In this document: positions 1 through 9,480 of the stretch, piece by piece
Numbering within the stretch: the first letter of the stretch is position 1
How the letters are laid out: every line of letters starts with the position of its first letter
Source of the DNA: Psilocybe azurescens
Taxonomy: Eukaryota; Basidiomycota; Agaricomycetes; Agaricales; Agrocybaceae
NCBI GenBank assembly: GCA_023853785.1
Contig: JAJIRX010000634.1
Span: 1-21,952, forward strand
Reading direction: 5' to 3'
Length of the DNA stretch: 21,952 bases
The notes under the pieces: model-generated
Told to the model about the DNA's origin: nothing
The model's database searches: none
The model's input: the letters and a program-made list of their open reading frames with translations, nothing else
Made by a program: the position numbers and the translations under genes

Positions 1-175
1 AAAATCGAGAATATCTGGGTCCTGTCTGATCTAATCAATACATCTATGATGTGCAGAAAACTTGCTCCAATCAAACAAGTTTGACCGCTTATTATGAAGA
101 TCACGTGCTGACCTTGGATTGTTGTGAGATCCTCATGTGATTACCATCAAAAATCGAGAATATCTGGCTCCTGTC
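1..175. repeat. 148-bp repeat family, tail of one unit plus one full unit
   Basis: The first 30 bases are the tail of one unit, and a full unit begins near 33 (AATCAATACATCTATGATG...). The same unit recurs at 1291 and as a five-copy tandem array at 3317-4072. Each unit carries a GATCACGTG-type sequence followed about 30 bases later by an inverted counterpart. The array probably continues to the left of the window. No coding potential is seen. Confidence 0.85.
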
Positions 176-195
176 TAATCTAAGTGACTTGCATA

Positions 196-662
196 CAGTA
201 TACTGACACTCCTTGGGACAATGACATTCCTTGGGTCAAATTGAAATTCCGACCAAATTTGATTCAAAACACTTAATGTTTGGTAAACTTATTTAGTATA
301 GATACAAGCTCAGGCCAAATTTTATAGTGATTGGATAACTTCCCTGGTTCTAGATCAAAATATGATAAAGAATGTGGGTATATTTGACTGCAAAATTTTG
401 CTTTCATGACTTTGTGCCATTTTGGTTTGGTTTTGGAGCAATATTTTTATACGTTCAGAAAGCTCTCATTTTCCTCTTTCCAATACACCTTTAATAGTAA
501 GAATCCGGTCATTTTTGACCTCATAATGAATTGACTTTAGTGTCGGCATGACAATCTGATGCAATATGCACTGGTTCACACATGAGCATTACATTTTTGA
601 TGCACGGAAACACGGTTGGTAAAGGCTTGGGTCACACTATCCCAAGGACCGTCAGTGTGACA
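196..662. mobile_element. Probable short inverted-repeat element (MITE-like)
   Basis: Positions 202-223 (ACTGACACTCCTTGGG...) and 635-656 are inverted copies matching at 18 of 22 positions. The similarity extends weakly outward towards 196 and 662. The roughly 430-bp interior is AT-rich and has no open frame. The outer sequence starts CAGTATACTGAC, which resembles Tc1/mariner-type ends, and a TA dinucleotide sits just left of 196. No matching TA is found on the right, so a target duplication is not demonstrated. It sits inside the 148-bp repeat neighbourhood, which suggests insertion into it. Confidence 0.4.
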
Positions 663-1290
663 TTTTGACATCCCCAGTAATTGCTGTACATTGCACCGAA
701 ACTCCCACTTTTGTCCTAAAAAGGTTATCAGTAGGTGTATACAAAGTCCCTCCATGACCCAATGTAAAAATATTTAGAGATTATTAGGTAAAAAAATTCA
801 GGACAAAATGCTGTTCCAGAGAACGTCCATATACTGTATTTTTTTGCAGTCTGAAATTTCAGCGTACACCTTGATGTGACCATCATTTAACTCTCTCACG
901 GTAACTCCATTTTAAATACAACCCTGGGGCATGGAGCACAGCTCTTGTAAAAGTCCACTGTTATGTAGTCGCACTTGTAGGACAAAATATAATATACAGT
1001 TTGTTTACTGCATCCTGCAAGGATAGCTATCTCTGGGGTAGTTCTCTGTTGTTCATTATATCACATAAGAATACCACAATGCATATCTTGAGAAATAGAA
1101 GGGGCCATTGGAGTACAAAAGTCTTTCCATCCAATAAATACCTACATATGCCATTGTTACCAATGCCTGCATGTGCAAGATCTATCCCAACACCACAAAA
1201 CTGGGAAAAATAAGGTTTGAAGTGAGAAGTTGGTCACATCAAATGGCTTGAGGAAAATTTTGGACTGCAAAAAAATACGCAAGTCACTGT
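663..1290. other. AT-rich stretch without a recognisable gene
   Basis: No frame here gives a protein with recognisable character. The two short open frames around 1001-1372 overlap on opposite strands and have unremarkable composition. The stretch lies between two members of the 148-bp repeat family. Confidence 0.6.
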
Positions 1291-1425
1291 AATCAATACA
1301 TCTATGATGTGCAGGGAACTTGCTATTATACACCCTAATCAAACAGGTTTGACCGCTTATTGTGAAGATCACGTGCTGACCTTGGACTATTACAAGGTCC
1401 TCACGTGATCACCATCAAAAATCTA
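1291..1425. repeat. Single 148-bp-family unit with an 18-bp-arm inverted repeat
   Basis: This isolated unit has the longer variant form, with about 13 extra bases (CTATTATACACCC) like the last unit of the main array. It contains the clearest inverted repeat of the family: GATCACGTGCTGACCTTG at 1367-1384 against CAAGGTCCTCACGTGATC at 1393-1410. The arms match at 16 of 18 positions around an 8-base loop. Each arm holds one CACGTG. Confidence 0.85.
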
Positions 1426-1649
1426 GAATAAATCAATATGGTCAGAAAGCCAAATATTCCTACTATCTATCATTCTGAACCATATGCAAAAACTTGGCAT
1501 ACAAGATATATATCTAAAGTTTCAGGAAAATACAACTTTAAGTAGATTGATGAGGTGAACTACTACTATCAGTGTAATTTTATTCAATTCATACGTCCCC
1601 ACATTACATGGTTGTTAAGTTTGTAACAGATGTCACATCTGTCCCTCAC

Positions 1650-3003
1650 AAGTGATCGCCCAGTGGCGGAAACCTTATTAATTATCAAAGGCGATCCCTG
1701 TGCCCAGAAATCACAAAAGCTGTCCACTAAATTAGGCGATCACCTGTTCGGTAGTTAAACATCACTGTGCCACACGGGAGATCGCCCCACGGACCAAATG
1801 CATTGGCAATTGAAATCTTGTCTACAACTCAACATATGGTGGACTACTAGATCTGACCATAACACTTGTGATTTGAAATGCAGCCGGACGTGGAGTGAGG
1901 GATTGCCCAGTTAGCGATCTCCACTTGATACTAGAGGTAACTTGCCTCATGATAAGGGCACCTGCTGTTCCAGGAGGTCCTAAACCGATAGCAACTGTGC
2001 TCGGGAACTTTGGTATGGTTTCCTACGAAATATACTCTTAAGAAATCTAGTCCCTACATGCCTTCTCCGAGATCTGTCTGATAAAATGAGTTGAGTGATC
2101 GCTACCCAAGAAGGCACTGCCGCATTGGACAATGATATTATCTTCAAATAAGCGCTGTAGCCTAGGAAAACTAGTACTTTCCACTATTATAATGGGTGCA
2201 GCAAAGGCTAGGCAGCACGCAACCCATTTCCTTCTGTTTCTGTGCATCTACTTCAATCATCGCAAACCAAGGCATCTATTTAGTCTATATAAACAGTCCT
2301 GTATCCTAGAATAGGAACCAAGTAATCTACGCCCCAAATTTGATATCAGAATCTACTTTGAATAAGAACATACATGTTATACTTCGAGAACTAGTAATTT
2401 GTGTGATAAAAAATCGAACACTACAGTTCACCATAAGATATTAGGCGGTACCTGGTTTAGTGAGTGATTGTGATTGTTATATTCAATGTCAGGACTATTA
2501 GACTTGATAAGCAGCCTTTTATAAGTCATCCGTGGACTTCCCTGGGGATTGTTCAGTGCGAGTTAGAACCCTATATGGCTAGCGGTTGCTCATAGTAACT
2601 AGGGACGACTGTCAAAGAAATCTGTCTGTGCAATACATTACCCATTGTAATTAAGGACTGTGAACTTGTGTGCCCAGTCGCTTAGAGGAACTAAGAATAC
2701 GTTATACTCGTAATAGCGGCGATCGCTCATAGTTTTTTATATTTTGAGTTTGAGTTTTAAAAGAATAACAAAGCAATCTGATAAGTGCCCCGTGTGCACT
2801 TACCCCCAAAAGCAATCCACTTGATATTTGGAGATCACCCTCATTGCGAGTGATCACCCTTGATATTATTAGTGCCCCGTGTACACTTGCCCACAAAAAG
2901 CGATCCCCTTGATATTGGTGATAACCCTCACTGCAAGCAATTGCCCTTGATATTTGGTGATCACCCTCACTGCGAAATATCGCTCTTGATATTTGGTGGT
3001 CAT
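1650..3003. repeat. Older copy of the GATCGC-rich dispersed repeat (copy 1)
   Basis: This aligns by eye with 9873-11110 in the same orientation. Long shared runs include the segment around CTAGAGGTAACTTGCCTC (1933 and 10150) and CTGCTGTTCCAGG. Most GCGATCGC octamers of the other copy are here altered to GTGATCGC, GCGATCCC, GAGATCGC and similar. Only one perfect octamer remains (2719-2726). Many differences are C/T or G/A. A stretch near 1989-2047 is repeated again at 3048-3106. No coding frame spans it. Confidence 0.8.
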
Positions 3004-3010
3004 TGATGCG
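2810..3010. repeat. Degenerate short tandem repeat around CCTTGATATTTGGTGATCACC
   Basis: The phrase CTTGATATT followed by TGGTGATCACCCTCA and CTGCGA recurs several times with variable spacing across this interval. The phrase AGTGCCCCGTGT(A/G)CACTT also occurs twice (about 2785 and 2872). Only one or two units are visible in the corresponding part of the other copy (about 10,995-11,060), so the motif expanded in copy 1 or shrank in copy 2. Confidence 0.65.
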
Positions 3011-3130
3011 GGAATGAAGTTGTCTAAAATACACCAGCTTGATGTGCTTGGGAACCTTAGTATGATTTCCTACAAAATGTACTCTTAGGAAAGTTGCCAA
3101 ATTAGGTGACCGTTGCCAGGAAATCATGAT

Positions 3131-3316
3131 GTCACGGCATCAGTTTGCGTTGTTTTTGGCTCAAACTTGGCAGGAGTGTGTAAATTTATAGGTAACCCGT
3201 GCGGTTCCCTGGTGAGAAGTGAGAAAGAGAATAAGGGATCTTCTTAGAAGTGGGCCAAACTATATACTACTGCAAAACAAGGGCTCTATGTTTGTGATTC
3301 AAACTTTGTCTAATCT
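3131..3316. other. Spacer without recognisable content
   Basis: This short AT-leaning stretch lies between the GATCGC-rich repeat and the tandem array. No coding or repeat signature was found. Confidence 0.5.
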
Positions 3317-4072
3317 AATCAATACATCAGTGACATGCAGAGAGAACTTGCCATTGTAGACCCCAATCAAACAAGTTTGACCGCTTATTATGAAGATCAC
3401 GTGCTGACCTTGAATTGTTGTGAGGTCCTCACGTGATTATCATCAAAAATCAAAAATATCCGGCTCCTGTCTAATCCAATCAATACATCTGTGATGTGCA
3501 GAGGACTTGCCCCAATCAAACAAGTTTGACTGCTTATTATGAAGATCACGTGCTGACCTTGGATTATTGTGAGGTCCTCATGTGATTATCATCAAAAATA
3601 AAAATATCCGGCTCCTGTCTAATCCAATCAATACATCTGTGATGTGCAGAGAACTTGCCCCAATCAAACAAGTTTGACTGCTTATTGTGAAGATCATGTA
3701 CTGACCTTGGATAATTATAAGGTCCTCATGTGATTATCATCAAAAATAAAAATATCCGGCTCCTGTCTAATCTAATCAATACATTTGTGATGTGCAGAGG
3801 ACTTGCCCCAATCACACAAGTTTGACTGCTTATTATGAAGATCACGTGCTGACCTTGGATTATTGTGAGGTCCCCATGTGATCACCATCAAAAATCAATA
3901 ATATCTGTCTCCTGCCTAATCTAATCAATACATCTATGATGTGCAGGGAACTTGCTATTATACACCCTAATCAAACAAGTTTGACTGCTTATTGTGAAGA
4001 TCACGTGCTGACCTTGGACTACAACAAGGTCCTCACATGATCACCATCAAAAATCTAGAATATCTGGCTCCT
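3317..4072. repeat. Five-unit tandem array, 148-161-bp period
   Basis: Units begin at 3317, 3478, 3626, 3774 and 3923, each with AATCAATACAT. The spacings are 161, 148, 148 and 149 bp, and the last unit is again about 150-160 bp. The long units carry an extra 12-13 bases just after the AACTTGC phrase. Each unit holds the motif GATCACGTGCTGACCTTG or a close variant, and downstream a CCTCACGTGAT-type inverted partner that is decayed to CATGTGAT in some units. The array stops abruptly after ATATCTGGCTCCT near 4072. Confidence 0.92.
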
Positions 4073-4074
4073 TT

Positions 4075-4905
4075 GCTTGTTTGTGAACTTCTGCAGGATC
4101 ATTGTAGTAGTTATGATGTTTTTTAATGTTTATAGAGAAAGAAACAGTCTATAAAGATTCCAATTCATTTGGTAATTTCAGATGTATAGCCCAAAATTAC
4201 ATTGAATATGTTTTTTCTATATATATACAGCTATCTTCACAGAGTGGCTTCCTAAAATCATAAAAATTGGCAGGGCAGTGTATTTATACTGCAAGAACAT
4301 AACTAGGTGATAAAAGTATTTTTTTCAACAAGGTTGATTTATAGCAGGTATAATATCAATATCTCATAAAACAGCCTGTAGCTCAGTCAATATTTGTTGT
4401 AAAATCAAAATTTCTGGAGGAGGATGATCCTAAGGAAGGCCCAGAGCATACCTGATAGTTTTTGAATTTTGAAATTTGGTCATTTTCAACCGATGTTTGA
4501 CAATGGGTACCCTGAAGTGTACGTTGACTTACAGTACTCTCTCGTGCTCTATTGCTCATTGGAACAGCGGCCAGGAAAGAGGACGGTTTTCTTCGCCCTC
4601 ATCTATCACTCGCATTATTAAAAACACCCAAGAGGTAGAGAAATCAGGCCCACCTCATCCTCCGTGGTCGCCGATAAGCTAAAAGGTTAGGAAGGTGAGG
4701 GAAATGAAATAACACGAACAATTTGGAATCAATTTGGGAGTAAATGGGTTCTTATCTTAAACGGAAAGCACAAACCTACTTACATACGATAAATGTGCAC
4801 GAAACACGTCAGAATCCTGAAGCGATTCGCAGATGAGACAGTGAGCTGACATGTCAACACTTCTGCGGTCCAACCCCGGTCGCAATCGACAATAGCATCA
4901 TTGAG
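4075..4905. other. Intergenic stretch, no gene supported
   Basis: AT-rich to about 4500, then of mixed composition. The open frames here (for example 4476-4682) are short, overlap one another on both strands and resemble nothing known to me. No clear promoter, repeat or RNA signal was found. Confidence 0.55.
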
Positions 4906-4909
4906 ATAA

Positions 4910-5008
4910 ATGAGCACAGAATCCGACGCAAAAGCCACGATCAATGGAAAAACAGAGGCCGACAACAAAGTCCACGCACACGCTGACAACACCCCAGACC
5001 TAGATAAG
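4910..5008 (+). CDS. Possible truncated N-terminal exon of an unidentified protein
   Basis: An ATG at 4910 opens about 33 codons of normal, hydrophilic composition (MSTESDAKATINGKTEADNK, then a His/Ala/Asp-rich stretch ending PDLDKL). The frame then runs directly into the CCGCCT array, where the continued translation is low-complexity Ser/Ala/Pro/Arg and not a credible protein. It may be the start of a gene cut off by the repeat, or a chance frame. No splice donor was convincingly placed and the family is unknown. Confidence 0.15.
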
Positions 5009-6502
5009 CTCCGACCTCCGCCTGCTCTCCGACCCCTGGTCCGACACCCGCCCTCCATCCCGACCTCCGCCTCCCACTTCTATCACCGTGTCCCGCTCCG
5101 ACCTATGTTTATTATTCCGCCTCCGCCTCCGCCTTCCACTTCTGCCTTCCGCCTCCGCCTTCTGCCTTCTGCCTCCGCCTTCCACCTCCGCCTTCTGCCT
5201 CTGCCTCCGCCTTTCACTTCTGCCTCTGCCTCTGCCTTCCGCCTTCCACTTCCGCCTTCCGCCTCCGCCTCCACCTCTGTCTCCGCCCTCCGCTTTCCGC
5301 CTCTGCCCTCTGCCTTCCGCCCCCCGCCTCTCCACCTCCATCTCCGCCATCCGCCTCCGCTTTGTCTCCGCCTCCCGCCTTCCGCTCTCCGCCTTGCCTT
5401 CCGCTCCGCCTCCGCCTCTTTCTCCGCCCTCCGCCCTATTTCTCCGCCTCCGCCTTCCGCCTCCGCTTCTTCCGCCTTCTCCGCCTCCATCTCCGCCCTC
5501 CGCTTTCCGCCTCCGCCTTCCGCTTCTCCGCCTTCCATCTCCGCCCCTCCACCTTCCGGCCTCCGCCTCAGCCTCCGCTTTTCTGCCTCCACCTCCGCTT
5601 TATGCCTCTGCCTCCGATGCCTAGCACTCCGACCTCCGCCTAGCACTCCGACCTCCGCCTTGCGCTCTCCGACCTCTGGTCCGACACCCATCTTCAACTC
5701 CGACCTCCGCCTCCCGCTTCTATCACCACGTCCTGCTCTGACCTATGTTTTGCATTCCACTTCCGCCTCCACCTCCGCCCTCCGCCTTCTGCCTTCTGCC
5801 TTCTGCCTCTGCCTCTGCCTTCTGCCCTCCGCCTCTGCCTCCGCCTTCCGCCCTCCGCTTCCGCCCTCCGCCTCCGCCTTCCGCCTCCGCCTTCCGCCTT
5901 CTGATACCGCTATCCTTGTATTCCTCGGGAGCATCTCCCCACACTCAAAAACACATGGAATATGTATTCCTAGCCTATTCATTCACAAAATGATCATTCA
6001 TTAGCCTCTCAACATTCACATGAATATTTTCAACATCACTAACCGTCGGTGTCTCCTCCCCCTGCCTGAAAATATTCAGCACACATGGGAAGCTTCCAAA
6101 ATGATTGTAATGGGATTCTGACATGCACCTGACTACGGGGAACTAGTTTTGGAATCCCCAAAGTTGATGATGAATATCTTTGGAGCACAACAGTATCTAG
6201 CCTTCCCCCTCCATCCAAAGATATTCAGTTTGGGTTCACCATCTACAAAACATACTTTTCCATAATTAGGGAGTTTATATGAGTATGTGGATACCAAATT
6301 CTAAGTTGGTGAGCCAGATTTGAATATCTTGTACGTACCCTTCCTCCTCCCCCTCCCCCTTTATATCTCGAGAACGGGACTGCCGATTTCACTAATATTT
6401 GGCATGGGACATCCTTATTATATTCTTGAAACATTAGCATACTCAAATTCTCAAAATTTTGTCCAAGCAAAAGAACCTACTACTTTACAGGTACTACTAA
6501 TA
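5009..6502. repeat. Long dispersed repeat copy A: CCGCCT array plus unique segment
   Basis: Two parts are visible. 5009-5898 is a pyrimidine-rich array of CCGCCT / TTCCGCCTTCTGCCT variants. It contains a repeated module of about 84 bp (5027-5110 and 5667-5750; both run from CTCCGACC to ACCTATGTTT). 5899-6502 is a non-repetitive segment starting CTTCTGATACC and ending TACTACTAATA. The second part matches 13,351-13,957 almost base for base. Open frames of up to 364 codons through the array exist in several frames on both strands because the array lacks stop codons, so they are not treated as genes. Confidence 0.88.
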
Positions 6503-7646
6503 CCATTCCACGGCTTCCGTCTTTGGAATTGGTTCCCCCAAATCATGAGCAACAAAATGTGGCTCCAGATGATATGGATCATGAGTTATAACCAATAACG
6601 ATGTCTATTTCATTATCTGAATTTTATCATAGGAAAAATTATGTCTATATACGAAATTTGGATGCCAGTGCTCATGCACTCCAACTCTCTTGCACCAAAT
6701 ATTTGGCTAGATTATTCCGTGGTCAACTTCATTCTCATGAAGACCTACTACTCCCAGTATCCTAACGTCTCTGTTGGATATCTAGACACGTATGCCCTTC
6801 ATCTCTGGGATGTCGACGATCATATGCGTTGGCGCGTTCACACCTGCGGTATCCCTCGCTTCAGAAAAAGGTATTTTTTTCCACCGGAAGGTCCCTGTCC
6901 TCTCCAGCCTAAATTCTTCATCATTCGTGAAAACGAGAATCATTTCTTTACTGTCTATATGGATCACGAGCGCAAGTCGGTCATGGTGTTTGGGAGGACT
7001 GGCCAGACAGGACGAGATAATTGGGAAGAATGGAAAGGTCCGCAGATGTACCGCCAGATCTGTGTTCTGCATGGCTGGAATTTGGTGTCCGCAGAAGAGA
7101 TCGTCGTTGTCTCCATTCCTTGGGAGATGAACGGTGTCGATTGTGGTCCTATATCCATTTTGGTGGGACAGTACCTGCTCACCGAAGGATTTTCAGATGC
7201 TGCTCCTCGAACTTTGCGTTATCGGGCCGAATCTTGTCATCACATAACCCGTTTGCACCTTTTCAAATCTTTGAGAATTTGGCTTCGTGATTCCATCGAA
7301 AACTACACTTATCTGCGCAGCACTCCTCCTCCAGAATGGTTGACCTTGTCAATGGGCGACGTTCATGGAAACTACACTGCGCTCACCAAAGATATTTTGG
7401 ACAGTCACAGGAATATACAGTCCCAACGTTCACCTATTCTCGAGATGCTCAATACCGAGTTATCTTCATGTTCTCGGTGTAGGAAAATCACAAGAGCCCA
7501 GATTCAGCCTTCCACCTCTGTACCTCTGCTTCCGCCTTCTGCTTCCGCACCTTTGCTTCATTTTCCGACTTCTCCGCTTGCCCATCCCGACTTGGAAATG
7601 TCTCATGAAGACCCACCTTTAAACAGAGAGGATCATGCACCCATCC

Positions 7647-7670
7647 AAAACGAAAACGAAAACGAAAACG
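7647..7670 (+). repeat. AAAACG hexanucleotide repeat, four copies, within the coding region
   Basis: Four perfect AAAACG units encode an alternating Asn-Glu run in the linker after the protease domain. Just upstream (about 7503-7585) the coding strand is rich in CTTCCGCCT-like pyrimidine phrases resembling the repeats of copy A. The linker is therefore low-complexity and probably disordered. Confidence 0.8.
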
Positions 7671-8496
7671 ACGATTTACCTCCCACTCTTCTGGAAATCG
7701 TGGACATGTCTGTGGAAGTTGCATCATCCTTGGATTTAGCACGTACTAGGAGGCTTCACATGGTCAAGGTAAACTGGAGAGAGATGAGCATAGAGCGTAG
7801 AAGACGTACCGCAAGGCCTTGCGATCTACCGCTTCCATCAAGGCCACTTTGGCTTCCTCACGATGCCTCATACGATGACTACTGGGGTGGTCCAACACAA
7901 GAGGACTTGCGTGCCTTTGAAGATCCACGACACACTTTCTCCCTCTACGATCCTCGCCTCTCCGTTCATGTGAAAAGTCCTTGGACTTATTATCGTGATT
8001 ACGGTTACCGTCTCATGCGCAGGTTTGGTCACGCCTATTATATGGGCCGTCCTATGCTCTTGGAAGTCCATGTAATGCCTGTCGTTCCCGAATTCTCTGC
8101 CAAAAATGCAAACTTCACTTTCAGGACATGCACCTGTCCCCGAGGGCGGTGGGTCGAACAGGCATACCTGAGCTTCGTATGGTGTCTTCCACCGACGTCC
8201 GAAATTTTGGGAGCAACAGAAATGTTACAGCGTGTGGAACCTTCTGATGACAAGGAAGAACAAGATCTGAACACGCTCATCCCCTACTTTTTGCGTGGTA
8301 AAAATGAGGCGGGCGATTACATCTGTGTCGACCTCGAACGCGATGCCATAGATTCCTCTGATTTCAACATTAACTTGTCCATGGATATAGACAGCTTTGT
8401 CTGGGTCACTGACTTGGTCGTCGTCGCCGCTCCTGTGGGTCTCATGGTCACTCCTTCTCTCCGAAACAACTCTGGAATAAAAAGCATAACCATGTC

Positions 8497-8766
8497 TACG
8501 CTGAAGTTCTGGAACCTCCCTCCGACTATGAGGCTCTGAATCCTGCGAGTAAGTCTTGGATGGAACGCAGAATATCCTTGTTGACTATTCCACACACGCT
8601 CTTCACCAAAATAACAGAGGGAAACAGCCCATACGCTGAAGTTCTGGAACCTCCCTCCGACTATGAGGCTCTGAATCCTGCGAGTAAGTCTTGGATGGAA
8701 CGCAGAATATCCTTGTTGACTATTCCACACACGCTCTTCACCAAAATAACAGAGGGAAACAGCCCA
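8497..8766 (+). repeat. Perfect 135-bp tandem duplication, two copies
   Basis: 8497-8631 and 8632-8766 are identical at all 135 positions by inspection. Each copy begins TACGCTGAAGTTCTGG and ends GGGAAACAGCCCA. The period is 45 codons, so the duplication keeps the frame beginning YAEVLEPPSDYEALNP and ending TEGNSP. The lack of any difference implies a recent event, or an assembly artefact. Confidence 0.95.
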
Positions 8767-9473
8767 ATTTACTGCTACATATTCTTTCCGAGGATGATTC
8801 ACCGACCACGAGTACACGGGAAGACGACAAACAGAGCTTCCTATGGAGGTCCTTCTCTGGTTCTGGAACCACGTCGTTTTGCCTGCTCTCTATTATGTCG
8901 TCGACTTGACCTCTCAGGAGCCATTCTATGAATACACAGTGGAGGAGTACATCAGAAAACGTGGTGGGGAAGAAGACGGGAAAGAACAATTCCCTTTACT
9001 CGGGTTTTTCAAAACAGCTTGATTCGGAAATATTCTCAAAATTGCAGTTCAAGATGCGCAACATTCTCAACACCTTTGACGACACTCAATTAACGGATCG
9101 TTTCAAATCATTCTTCTTCGTGGTGGAATGCAAGGGCTTCAAACTCAATGTCATATCCAACAACGGACATTCAGTTATGAGAAAACTAAAGCGTACTGTT
9201 CCTCAGATGGACTGGGATTACGTCCTCGATCGCAAAAACGGTGAAGTCCACATGGATGTCGGATTCACTTACCAACCTCAGAGACTGTTAATAAACGAAG
9301 AGGACAAACACGAATCTGGGATCACCGGATTATGGAGAATGGATTACTTGGAGGAATCCTACGCAAAGTCTGGCTTCAAAGCCGGTAACACACACCATCT
9401 CAATACACTGCCCTGCTTTGGAGCTTTGCAGGCGGAAATGACTGTCGAGCGTTCTCGAAGAACTCATATTCTC

Positions 9474-9480
9474 CACCGCT
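9474..9480. repeat. Left target-site duplication, CACCGCT
   Basis: CACCGCT here is repeated at 11,286-11,292. The two copies flank an 1805-bp block. Reading the host gene across one copy of the 7-mer preserves the frame (His-Arg then Ser-Ala-Tyr-Asn), which is the expected signature of an insertion. Confidence 0.8.

Noticed and set aside
3317..4072. CRISPR array
   Set aside because: Units are near-identical over their whole 148-bp length with no unique spacers; this is a tandem satellite.
4910..6004. 364-codon plus-strand frame, and 204- and 178-codon frames, through the CCGCCT array
   Set aside because: The array lacks stop codons in several frames on both strands. The translations are monotonous Ser/Ala/Pro/Arg or Arg/Gly/Glu strings. 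Only the first 33 codons of the 4910 frame have protein-like composition.
6320..6598. 92-codon frame at the end of copy A as an upstream exon of the Ulp1-domain gene
   Set aside because: Its sequence is mostly the dispersed repeat, also present at 13,742-14,000 away from any such gene. A different frame over 6503-6590 (PRLPSLELVPPNHEQQNVAP) is more protein-like but does not splice in frame to the main ORF.
8317..8817. 166-codon minus-strand frame with an apparent internal protein repeat
   Set aside because: It is the antisense shadow of the 135-bp duplication in the plus-strand gene.
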